A stretch of DNA of 7,347 nucleotides from JBFMGS01 sp040752635 (GTDB taxonomy: Bacteria; Bacillota; SHA-98; UBA4971): assembly GCA_040752635.1 (NCBI GenBank), contig JBFMGS010000086.1, forward strand, positions 1 to 7,347, read 5' to 3'. The translations under genes were made by a program, and so were the position numbers. The notes under the pieces are model-generated. The model ran no database searches, was not told the DNA's origin, and saw nothing but the letters and a program-made list of their open reading frames with translations. Shown here piece after piece: positions 1 to 5,363 of the stretch (position 1 is its first letter; the number at the start of each line of letters is the position of its first letter).

Positions 1-238
1 CGGTTTTCCGGGCAGCGCCCCGTTTAGCCGGGTATAGCAAGAAGCATAGCATCATCAGAAACGCAAGGTGTATGGTATTCACCTTTAGAGTAGGAAGAAG
101 TGAGAAGCTGTTTGCCCAGATCTCAAACACAGATAGTCCTATCGCAACTATGGAACAGACCGCGGCAGCGACCCTGGCTGAAGATATGGGACCTGGCTGG
201 GGCTTTGGTGTTGGTGCGCTATCCGAACTTACTGCCAC
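1..238 (-). CDS. TRAP transporter fused permease (TAXI-associated), N-terminal fragment
   Basis: This is the first 79 codons of a membrane permease cut by the left window edge. Fused TRAP permeases combine the small (DctQ-like) and large (DctM-like) membrane subunits and use an ion gradient to import the substrate delivered by the binding protein. The visible part has a short Pro/Ser-rich cytoplasmic start, a first hydrophobic helix at about residues 22-41, and a second at about 55-70 (the IHLAF...FLLYPAKRG region), which resembles the N-terminus of the TRAP 4TM/12TM fusion family. I chose the GTG at 238-236 because a perfect AGGAGG (251-246 on the minus strand) lies 7 nt upstream; an in-frame stop at 265-263 excludes a longer form. 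It follows the TAXI binding protein on the same strand, the usual partner. The family assignment rests on a short hydrophobic segment plus context, so it is good but not certain. Confidence 0.82.
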   Translation of the reverse strand, partial: MAVSSDSAPTPKPQPGPISSARVAAAVCSIVAIGLSVFEIWANSFSLLPTLKVNTIHLAFLMMLCFLLYPAKRGAARKT

Positions 239-245
239 GTGTATG

Positions 246-251
246 CCTCCT
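246..251 (-). promoter_or_regulatory. Ribosome binding site deciding the permease GTG start
   Basis: A perfect AGGAGG on the minus strand sits 7 nt before the GTG at 238. No ATG lies in frame between the upstream stop (265-263) and residue 62, so this site fixes the start. Confidence 0.8.
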
Positions 252-296
252 CTCCGCTCTCTTCAAGTCAGCGACAACGACTCGATGTTCGTTGAG

Positions 297-343
297 CCCC
301 GGGCGCCCGGGGTTAGCGCATCAGGTGCACCCACCCCGGGCGC
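297..343 (-). promoter_or_regulatory. Compound stem-loop between binding-protein and permease genes
   Basis: Perfect 11-bp inverted arms, GCGCCCGGGGT at 303-313 and ACCCCGGGCGC at 333-343, enclose a 19-nt loop that itself contains the palindrome GGTGCACC (324-331). Arm 303-313 also overlaps a perfect 16-bp palindrome, CCCCGGGCGCCCGGGG (297-312), so two GC-rich folds compete for the same bases. A weaker hairpin (275-280 with 289-294) lies just downstream in the minus transcript. No U-tract follows, so this is not a standard intrinsic terminator. A segmental RNA-stability or attenuation element, giving more binding protein than permease, is my inference; such intercistronic hairpins are common in binding-protein transporter operons. 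Confidence 0.65.
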
Positions 344-361
344 AACAGCATGTTACTCGGC

Positions 362-1369
362 TTATCCTTTATACTCCGGTGGGATCAGCTTCTCCGGGAT
401 CTTGAGCCCTTGCTCCTTGTAGTAACGCAACGCGCCAGGGTGCAACGGCGCAGCCAGTCCCGGCAGTGCATGCTGCAGCGACACGTACTTAAGGGCATCG
501 TATGACTTGTGAATGTAGTCGAGGTTCTCAAAGATGGTCTTGGTTATCTTGTACACGAGTTCTTCCGATATGTCCTTCCTGATACCGAACCCGGTCGTAG
601 TGGCGATCGTCCGAACCGCGTAGTCTTGTCCCGGGTATGTGCCGGGTTCAATCGTGAAGCCCGAGAACTCCGGGTGCAGTTCAGATGCGCGCTTGATTTC
701 GTCCTCAGTCATTGACAGGAGTCGCACCCCAACCCTGCTTGCGAAAAGATCAAGCACTGAAGGATGTGGGATGCCGCCGGAGAGCTGCGCGGCCACAATC
801 CGACCATCCTTTATGGCGTCGGCTGACTGGGAAAAGCCCAGGAACTCCGGTACTATGTCCTTGTAGGTCATGCCGGCTCCGTCCAGGGCAGCTATAGTGT
901 TGGGCTCGGTGCCGCTCCCGGCCTGGCCGACGGACACTTTCTTCCCCTTAAGGTCCTGGTAAGTCTTGATCCCGGATTTCTCCGTCACGACCATCTGCAC
1001 GACGTTAGGCCACAACACTGTTATCATTCGCAAGTCTTTGTAGGGTTTATCTTTATAGGCTCCTGTCCCGTTGTACGCAGCAACCACGACGCTGGCAAGC
1101 AATACCGCCGCCTCTGCCTCGCCTTTGGACATCATGTTGATGTTTTCGGTCGAGCCCCCCGATTCCTGGGCAGACGCGACAATGCCCTCAGCCCCCAGCT
1201 TATCGTTGAGCAAGCTTGCGATAACCGAGCCCGCCGGGTAGAACGATCCGCCCATGCTAGCCGTGGGAATTCGGATGAATACCTTCTTAGCAGCCGCCAC
1301 GTTTCCAACAAGACTCATAACAAGCATAAGCGCAATCACCGCAACCAAGACTCTACTCGAGCCGCGCAT
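362..1369 (-). CDS. TAXI family TRAP transporter solute-binding protein
   Basis: This is an extracytoplasmic binding protein (335 aa) that captures a small organic ligand, typically a carboxylate, and hands it to the TRAP permease encoded downstream. Residues 1-27 form a Sec signal peptide: basic n-region (R2, R6), hydrophobic core 8-22, and an Ala-rich cleavage site near 25-27. There is no lipobox Cys. Family-typical segments are the glycine/aromatic N-terminal strand (PTASMGGSFYPAGS, 35-48), the SVGQAGSGTE loop (146-155), the KDGRIVAAQ segment (187-195), ELVYKITKTIF (270-280) and HPGALRYYKE (310-319). The usual family form of the first motif is closer to GTGGTGGVYYP, so this member is somewhat divergent there. 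I prefer the ATG at 1369 over the in-frame one at 1417 because AAGGGGG (1384-1378) lies 8 nt before it and the signal peptide then has normal length. The ligand cannot be read from sequence. Confidence 0.93.
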   Translation of the reverse strand: MRGSSRVLVAVIALMLVMSLVGNVAAAKKVFIRIPTASMGGSFYPAGSVIASLLNDKLGAEGIVASAQESGGSTENINMMSKGEAEAAVLLASVVVAAYNGTGAYKDKPYKDLRMITVLWPNVVQMVVTEKSGIKTYQDLKGKKVSVGQAGSGTEPNTIAALDGAGMTYKDIVPEFLGFSQSADAIKDGRIVAAQLSGGIPHPSVLDLFASRVGVRLLSMTEDEIKRASELHPEFSGFTIEPGTYPGQDYAVRTIATTTGFGIRKDISEELVYKITKTIFENLDYIHKSYDALKYVSLQHALPGLAAPLHPGALRYYKEQGLKIPEKLIPPEYKG

Positions 1370-1418
1370 GACCGTTTCCCCCTTGTGTGTGTTATCATCA
1401 CTGATTAGCGAGTCCACG

Positions 1419-1448
1419 TCACCTATACCATTGCTCCCTCTTCACCAT
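1419..1448 (-). CDS. Possible 9-residue leader peptide upstream of the TAXI gene
   Basis: On the minus strand an AGGGAG sequence two bases from an ATG (1448-1446) opens a short frame encoding MVKREQWYR and ending in TGA at 1421-1419, about 50 nt before the TAXI start. The SD-to-ATG spacing is shorter than usual. It could be a translated leader or a chance product of the tandem repeat; there is no coding evidence beyond the start and stop signals. Confidence 0.2.
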   Translation of the reverse strand: MVKREQWYR

Positions 1449-1460
1449 TGCTCCCTCTTC
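1427..1460. repeat. Perfect tandem duplication of 17 bp
   Basis: ACCATTGCTCCCTCTTC occurs twice head to tail, at 1427-1443 and 1444-1460, with no mismatch. On the minus strand each unit contains a purine-rich SD-like stretch followed by ATG. It lies in the 5' leader region of the TAXI-TRAP operon. Exact identity suggests a recent slippage duplication. Confidence 0.95.
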
Positions 1461-1796
1461 TTGACTAAGAGCGCGTTCCTTCCGCAAGGTGTTAGACTAA
1501 CTGAATCCGACCTGGTAAGCGCCTCCCTCCTCCCCATTGATCTTCTCTCGTGCGACAGAATCGGATGGTACACCAGATAACATACCGCGCTAGACACCTT
1601 AGTTCTTCACGTGATCAGAATCTCCTTCCTGTGTAGACGGCGGCATTTCCCTAAAGATCGTTACAATATATGGAGAAAGTGGTGTATATTAACTTTCGCC
1701 GCGTTCCTGGTCTCCTCCCTTTTGCCGTACCGCTGCCGTTCCACCAAGAGTGAGATAGTTGGCTCAGGGCGTTTGGGAGAGAAGGAGGTTGCCCCT

Positions 1797-1880
1797 GTGT
1801 ATAGAATGTACGTTGAGTCAGGGATCTCAGTCTGTTTTGGTAAGGTGGTGCGCGATGGGCTCTCAGGTTCTAATACGTAA
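1797..1880 (+). CDS. Possible 27-residue ORF overlapping the GNAT start
   Basis: A GTG at 1797 preceded by AAGGAGG (1782-1788) with 8-nt spacing, the strongest Shine-Dalgarno on this side of the window, opens a 27-codon frame (with an alternative ATG at 1806). The product reads MYRMYVESGISVCFGKVVRD and then seven more residues, and ends with TAA at 1878-1880. It therefore overlaps the first 26 nt of the GNAT gene in another frame. I recognise no family and see no signal peptide or membrane helix. The arrangement would allow translational coupling, because ribosomes finishing here pass the GNAT start. It could also be a leftover or chance frame. Confidence 0.35.
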   Translation: MYRMYVESGISVCFGKVVRDGLSGSNT

Positions 1881-2505
1881 GGCGCGGCCTGACGATGCCT
1901 CTATCGGGGCCTATCTCATACGGCTGTCTTTCCACTCAGATCGCGTGGCCGACTACGTCCTGGGACTCGGCGACCCCGACCTCGCGCGAAGAGCCCTTCA
2001 GTGCTTCTTCGTGAGGAACGCAAATCGCTTCAGTTACGAGTTCGCCAGCGTAGCGGAAACCGGAAGCGCAGTGATAGGTCTCTTACTGGGATATGATTCG
2101 CGCACCATGAGGCGCGCGAATCTCCACATGGGCTTCCAGGCGCCGTTTGTATACGGCATCCGCAGGGCGGTCCGCCTCGCGATGGGTTCAGGTCCGTTGC
2201 TGTTTGCGATCCCGAAGCCCAGGCCGGACGAGTTCTTCATACACAACCTGGCTGTGCTGCCCGCCTGGCGCGGTCGTGGGGTCGGGACAAGCCTCCTGGC
2301 TGCAGCGGAAAATGAGGCGAAAGCCGCCGGATTCGCCAAGTGTTCTCTAGACGTTGGAACGGATAATGCTGACGCAAGGAGGTTCTACGAGCGGTCAGGC
2401 TACGAGGTCGTCGCAACCTATCGCCTCAAAGGACAGCTCCCCGAATGTGGCCTCCAGGGAGTACATCGTATGGTTAAGTCGCTAGGTCGAGCATGCACGG
2501 GGTAA
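1855..2505 (+). CDS. GNAT family N-acetyltransferase
   Basis: The protein (216 aa) should transfer an acetyl group from acetyl-CoA to an amine; the acceptor is unknown. The acetyl-CoA pyrophosphate loop is R-G-R-G-V-G at residues 139-144, directly after the beta-strand FFIHNLAVLPAW (127-138). The C-terminal half continues with LLAAAENEAKAAGF, the beta-5 strand CSLDV (163-167), and the NADARRFYERSGYEVV helix-strand (171-186). The N-terminal half starts with a normal GNAT strand (VLIRKARPDDA). It carries a long, partly basic insert at about 80-125, which makes the protein longer than minimal GNATs of about 150 aa but fits a familiar subgroup of about 210 aa. I chose the ATG at 1855 because AAGGTGG (1842-1848) lies 6 nt upstream and the protein then begins at the first GNAT strand; the in-frame ATG at 1759 would add a non-conserved Cys/Arg-rich extension. 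Its stop is 17 nt from that of the convergent oxidase gene, with no clear terminator between. Confidence 0.88.
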   Translation: MGSQVLIRKARPDDASIGAYLIRLSFHSDRVADYVLGLGDPDLARRALQCFFVRNANRFSYEFASVAETGSAVIGLLLGYDSRTMRRANLHMGFQAPFVYGIRRAVRLAMGSGPLLFAIPKPRPDEFFIHNLAVLPAWRGRGVGTSLLAAAENEAKAAGFAKCSLDVGTDNADARRFYERSGYEVVATYRLKGQLPECGLQGVHRMVKSLGRACTG

Positions 2506-2522
2506 GGATGACAACGTAACTC

Positions 2523-3923
2523 TCACGGCAGCACCTTCCCGGGGTTCAAGATCCCTGCGGGATCGAAAGCGCGCTTCAGGGTGCGCATGGCAGCCATCGT
2601 CGGCTCGTCCACGGCTTTGGGCATGAACCGCTTCTTGAAGAGCCCTATGCCGTGCTCGCCGGTGATCATGCCACCCAGGCTGAGCGCGGCGGCGAAGATC
2701 GCCTCGTTTACGCGGTCGAGCTCCGCGTTCCACTTCTCATCGGTCACGTTCTGTTTGAGCACTCCGACGTGGACGTTGCCGTCCCCGGCATGGCCCCAGT
2801 TCACCACGGGGATGCCGCTGGTGGTGGATATGTCCTTGATGGTGCTGATAAGCTCGGGGATCTTCACGCGGGGCACGACTACGTCCTCCACTTCGACCCT
2901 CTCGCTCACGGCTTTCAAGGTCTCGAGCAGGATTCGTCTCGCGTGCCAGAGCTGGTCCTTCTGGAAAGAGGATTCTGCGACAAGCACATCGTCAGCCCCG
3001 TGATCGAGGCATATCTCGGCAACGATCTCAACCTGGGCGTCGATGTCCTCCCTCCGGTTTCCATCAAGACCCACTATTAGCTGCGCCTCCGCGTCGCTGA
3101 ACGGCAGCTCTTTCTCGAGGTGCTTCTCGCATGCTTTCACGCTTTCCCTGTCCATGAACTCGAGCACAACCGGCACGATCCTCTTCGCCCGAATAATGTC
3201 TGTAACTGTCCTGGTTGCATCGTTGAAGCTGTGGAAGGGTATGAGAAGGTCAATCCTGTGCTGCGGGAGCGGAATGAGTTTCAAGATCGCCCGGGTGATG
3301 ATGCCGAGGGTGCCTTCGGAGCCGATGAGGACGTTCGCAAGGTCGTAGCCGGTAACGTTCTTCACCGTCTTCCCGCCGTAAGTCACCACACTTCCGTCCG
3401 GAAGAACGGCCTCGATGCCCATGACGTAGTCGCGGGTTATCCCGTACTTCACCGCCCGCGGTCCCCCGGCGTTTTCGGCGATGTTGCCTCCGATGCTGCA
3501 GCTATCGAGGCTTGCCGGATCGGGCGGGTAGAAAAGGCCGCGAGCTTCGACCTGCTTATGTAGCTCACCTACAACAAGCCCTGGCTCGACGACTGCCATG
3601 AGGTTGTCCTCGTCGATCTCGAGAAGCCCGTTCATCCTTTCCAGCGATACTACGATCCCGCCAAAGACGGGGAGCGCCCCTCCGGAGAGCCCCGTCCCGA
3701 GGCCGCGCGGGGTCACCGGGACGTTTTCCTCGGCCGCAAGCTGCACTATACGCGCGACCTGAACGGCTGAACCAGGCTTTACCACTACCTCCGGCATATA
3801 GCGCCAGCCCGGCATCTCGTCGTGGGAGTACGGCTCCATATCCTCTTCGCGGGTCAGAACGAATTCGGATCCTACAATCTCGGCAAGCATTTCAGCAATT
3901 CGGGCATCGGCTTTCGTGTACAC
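2523..3923 (-). CDS. glcD: FAD-linked oxidase, GlcD type (2-hydroxy acid dehydrogenase)
   Basis: This is a flavoprotein of the vanillyl-alcohol oxidase fold (466 aa), related to the glycolate oxidase GlcD subunit and to D-lactate dehydrogenases. Members oxidise glycolate, D-lactate or a similar 2-hydroxy acid. The FAD-binding PCMH domain (about 42-220) shows PRGLGTGLSGG (72-82), IGGNIAENAGG (144-154) and GYDLANVLIGSEGTLGIIT (192-210). The C-terminal FAD-oxidase domain (about 225-465) has the conserved histidine motifs WGHAGDGNVHV (376-386) and GEHGIGLFKK (422-431). I chose the GTG at 3923: a perfect AGGAGG (3937-3932) lies 8 nt before it, and the protein then starts like its relatives, with the SHDE motif at 33-36. 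An ATG at 3929 is only 2 nt from that site, and the longer ATG at 4004 would add an unconserved stretch. No GlcE, GlcF or lactate permease gene adjoins it, so the electron acceptor and exact substrate stay open. Confidence 0.9.
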   Translation of the reverse strand: MYTKADARIAEMLAEIVGSEFVLTREEDMEPYSHDEMPGWRYMPEVVVKPGSAVQVARIVQLAAEENVPVTPRGLGTGLSGGALPVFGGIVVSLERMNGLLEIDEDNLMAVVEPGLVVGELHKQVEARGLFYPPDPASLDSCSIGGNIAENAGGPRAVKYGITRDYVMGIEAVLPDGSVVTYGGKTVKNVTGYDLANVLIGSEGTLGIITRAILKLIPLPQHRIDLLIPFHSFNDATRTVTDIIRAKRIVPVVLEFMDRESVKACEKHLEKELPFSDAEAQLIVGLDGNRREDIDAQVEIVAEICLDHGADDVLVAESSFQKDQLWHARRILLETLKAVSERVEVEDVVVPRVKIPELISTIKDISTTSGIPVVNWGHAGDGNVHVGVLKQNVTDEKWNAELDRVNEAIFAAALSLGGMITGEHGIGLFKKRFMPKAVDEPTMAAMRTLKRAFDPAGILNPGKVLP

Positions 3924-3931
3924 GCGCATCG

Positions 3932-3937
3932 CCTCCT
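3932..3937 (-). promoter_or_regulatory. Ribosome binding site deciding the GTG start of the GlcD-type gene
   Basis: A perfect AGGAGG on the minus strand lies 8 nt from GTG 3923 and only 2 nt from ATG 3929, favouring the GTG. Slightly upstream in the same leader, CCGCC (3963-3967) and GGCGG (3975-3979) could form a 5-bp hairpin with a 7-nt loop, of unknown role. Confidence 0.7.
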
Positions 3938-4100
3938 GCAAAGAGTCTACCATCTCTCCCAGCCGCCTGTAAATGGCGGGTGCCCAGGGGCGGGTAAAAC
4001 ACACCGCAGGCCCTTCGGGAAGGCACTGTGCTGATAGTTCAGGGTAGTCCCGGGAATACTTTGATAAGATTCACTTTCCCACCCCAGACAGCGATGCAGG
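3938..4100. other. Leader of the oxidase gene and non-coding spacer
   Basis: Upstream of the minus-strand oxidase there is no convincing promoter. A plus-strand TTGATA at 4061-4066 has no -10 partner at the right distance. Frames here are broken by stops (for example TAA at 4065-4067 in the RRM frame), and nothing resembles the missing N-terminal half of the RRM gene that follows. Confidence 0.4.
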
Positions 4101-4304
4101 GCGGAAGTGGATCCGGGTCGAGCATGACCAAACGAGACGAAAGCGGGGAAGGGTTTCGGTTTCGTCGAGGTGGCCGAGGACAAGGCCGCTGATGCGATTG
4201 CGGCCCTGAACGGCGTGGATTTCCAGGGACGGAATCTCACTGTAAACGAGGCCCGTCCCCAGCCCGAGCGAACAGGTGAAGGCGGCCACCGTTACAGGCG
4301 GTAA
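4101..4304 (+). pseudogene. Decayed C-terminal half of an RRM RNA-binding protein gene
   Basis: Frame 4152-4304 reads GFGFVEVAEDKAADAIAALN, then GVDFQGRNLTVNEARPQPER and a Gly/Arg tail ending HRYRR, before TAA at 4302-4304. This is the second half of a bacterial single-RRM protein: the RNP1 box (K-G-F-G-F-V-E-V, from 4149), the helix ending in ALNG, the GR-L-V strand, and the NEARP ending typical of this family, which binds single-stranded RNA. Upstream, the same frame gives EVD-PGR (4104-4121), matching the usual GEV..AR strand, but then meets TGA at 4125-4127. Losing 1 nt near 4122 and 2 nt near 4136 would explain the break, because the middle then reads as M-T-K-R-E-T-K-A-G-K in line with the family loop. 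The RNP2 strand and start codon are absent, so I call it a remnant. Confidence 0.82.
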
Positions 4305-4306
4305 CC

Positions 4307-4331
4307 CGGCTGTTTCGGTAGAGCACAGCCG
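4307..4331 (+). terminator. Hairpin after the RRM remnant, possible old terminator
   Basis: CGGCTGT (4307-4313) and ACAGCCG (4325-4331) are perfect 7-bp arms around an 11-nt loop, starting two bases after the RRM stop codon. There is no T-tract downstream, so it is at best a weak or decayed terminator. Confidence 0.35.
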
Positions 4332-4359
4332 TATGCCGGACACTGCACCTCGCTCATGT

Positions 4360-4389
4360 TTGCGCGGTGTACCGTACTCATGCTATGAT
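4360..4389 (+). promoter_or_regulatory. Extended -10 promoter for the hemolysin III-like gene
   Basis: TATGAT (4384-4389; 5 of 6 to consensus) is preceded by TGC, giving the TGnTATGAT extended -10 form. A weak -35 (TTGCGC, 4360-4365) lies 18 bp upstream. Transcription would start near 4396, about 40 nt before the ATG. Confidence 0.55.
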
Positions 4390-4436
4390 AAGGCCAGAAC
4401 GAGCGAGATACCGAACCCCTCGGGGAAGAAGGTGTT

Positions 4437-5093
4437 ATGGCGTTGAGAAAGCTTTTGGACATGAAAGAGCCTGTGAACACCTGGACTCACTTCGTGACCT
4501 TTATCGTAGCGATTGTGGGTCTGGTATACCTTATCATCCTGGCCAAGGGCAATACTTCGAAGGTTATTACCATGACCGTGTACGGGGTGAGTACGATCCT
4601 GCTCTACGGTGCAAGCTCCCTATATCATTGGCTAAGAACGGCACCACGCACAGAGTTGGTGCTCAGAACACTGGATCACATTGCCATATACCTCTTGATT
4701 GCGGGCTCGTACACTCCAGTATTCTTCTACGGGCTCGATGGGGTCTTAAAGTGGGTAATGCTCGTCACCGTATGGGTGTTGGCAGGTATTGGCATGGTTC
4801 TCAAGGTGTGGCTTGTTAGCGCCCCGCGCTTCGTCACGACTGCCTTTTACCTAATGCTCGGGTGGATCGCCTTGATCCCGTTTCTTCAACTTGTCAATAA
4901 CCTGCCGGTTGGCGCTCTTATCCTTATGATGGCCGGAGGGGTCGCGTACACGCTCGGCGCAGTGATCTACGCAACCAAGTGGTTCGATTTCTTCCCCAAC
5001 AGGTTCGGCTTTCACGAGGTGTTTCACCTGTTAGTCGTAGCCGGGACTGTTATCCATTTTGTCATGATGGTGCTCTATATAGTGCCTCTTTAA
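4437..5093 (+). CDS. Hemolysin III / PAQR-like seven-helix membrane protein
   Basis: This is an integral inner-membrane protein of 218 aa, normal for the hemolysin III (YqfA/TrhA, DUF-like PAQR) family. Seven hydrophobic helices can be placed at about 18-36, 43-62, 78-98, 103-124, 132-152, 158-178 and 194-216. All family signature residues are present: E11, N14 and H18 at the first helix, the S-S-L-Y-H motif (60-64), D80-H81 in LDHIAIYLLIAGSYTP, and H193, H197 and H207 in the last helix. In the eukaryotic PAQR relatives the equivalent Ser, Asp and His residues form a zinc site, so a metal-dependent hydrolase-like activity is plausible. The bacterial proteins are linked to membrane-lipid homeostasis, and the hemolysin name rests on old heterologous data. 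GAAGG (4428-4432) lies 4 nt before the ATG. It appears to be a single-gene unit: its own promoter lies upstream, and hbd downstream has another. Confidence 0.93.
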   Translation: MALRKLLDMKEPVNTWTHFVTFIVAIVGLVYLIILAKGNTSKVITMTVYGVSTILLYGASSLYHWLRTAPRTELVLRTLDHIAIYLLIAGSYTPVFFYGLDGVLKWVMLVTVWVLAGIGMVLKVWLVSAPRFVTTAFYLMLGWIALIPFLQLVNNLPVGALILMMAGGVAYTLGAVIYATKWFDFFPNRFGFHEVFHLLVVAGTVIHFVMMVLYIVPL

Positions 5094-5293
5094 GGATGGA
5101 ACCGCGGGTTAGGGCCACCATGCAACTGCCTATCTTGGAACCGGGTGTAACCTTCTCCGAATCCAGGTGGACGCGTTTCATACCCCCGAAATCACACACA
5201 ACCTTGGGGCAAGAAGATTATCCGCCTGTCACCAAACCCTCATCATCCCTGGGTCTCAAGACAACGCAAACGGATCGTGTCAAGGTTAATATG

Positions 5294-5322
5294 TTGACCT
5301 GACAGGTCCGCAGGACTAAAAT
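5294..5322 (+). promoter_or_regulatory. Sigma-A type promoter for the hbd-ackA operon
   Basis: TTGACC (5294-5299; 5 of 6) and TAAAAT (5317-5322; 5 of 6) are separated by exactly 17 bp, a near-ideal housekeeping promoter. The start point would fall around 5329, giving a leader of about 35 nt to the hbd GTG. Confidence 0.8.
5296..5308. promoter_or_regulatory. 13-bp palindrome, candidate operator in the hbd promoter
   Basis: GACCTGACAGGTC is a perfect inverted repeat (6-bp arms, one central base). It overlaps the last four bases of the -35 box and fills half of the spacer, where a bound dimeric regulator would block RNA polymerase. Repression, perhaps by an acyl-CoA-responsive TetR-type protein, is inference; no regulator gene is in the window. 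Confidence 0.5.
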
Positions 5323-5363
5323 GTATAGGGGTTAAGCATGGCATCTTCGGGGGAGGTCGTGCA

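Larger units (their letters stand above)
1370..1854. other. Divergent intergenic region between TAXI operon and GNAT gene
   Basis: These 485 nt separate two divergently transcribed genes and must hold promoters for both, but I find no convincing -35/-10 pair. The best AT-rich island is 1655-1692, with TACAAT (1662-1667) and TATATT (1685-1690) on the plus strand, and TATATT with a TTAATA 16 nt upstream on the minus strand. All are weak. A small palindrome GTTAGACTAAC lies at 1491-1501. The region also holds the tandem repeat and two short ORFs listed separately. No tRNA or recognisable riboswitch is visible. Confidence 0.5.
5094..5363. other. Intergenic region upstream of hbd
   Basis: These 270 nt contain no gene I can support. 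The first half has two related short stretches, TGGAACCGCGGGTT (from 5096) and TTGGAACCGGGTG (from 5135), without a clear terminator for the upstream membrane protein. The second half carries the hbd promoter and palindrome listed separately. Confidence 0.5.

Noticed and set aside
72..422. Plus-strand open frames across the left edge
   Set aside because: They lie antisense to the TRAP permease start and the binding-protein C-terminus, which have motifs and ribosome sites; the plus frames show neither.
2500..2545. Possible bidirectional terminator between the convergent GNAT and oxidase genes
   Set aside because: Only an imperfect pairing (GGGGTAAGG with CCTTCCC) with a bulge is present, partly inside the oxidase gene, and there is no T-tract.
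2482..3563. Several open frames antisense or out of frame within the GlcD-type gene
   Set aside because: They are shadows of a GC-rich coding region; only the minus frame 2523-3923 carries family motifs.
4094..4195. Short Gly/Ser-rich plus-strand frame starting at ATG 4094
   Set aside because: It is the out-of-frame reading of the decayed RRM region and has no ribosome site.
4306..4340. tRNA-like D-arm motif (TTCGGTAGAGCA)
   Set aside because: The flanking sequence does not form an acceptor, anticodon or T arm; the segment is better explained by the 7-bp hairpin.
5092..5110. T-box-like core AGGATGGAACCGCGG just after the hemolysin III stop
   Set aside because: It differs by one base from the common T-box motif, but there is no room for Stem I outside the membrane-protein gene, no terminator with a U-tract follows, and hbd is not an expected T-box target. 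Treated as chance.
5062..5181. 39-codon minus-strand frame starting at ATG 5181
   Set aside because: It has only a G-run directly against the ATG as ribosome site, overlaps the hemolysin III gene antisense, and shows no recognisable motif.
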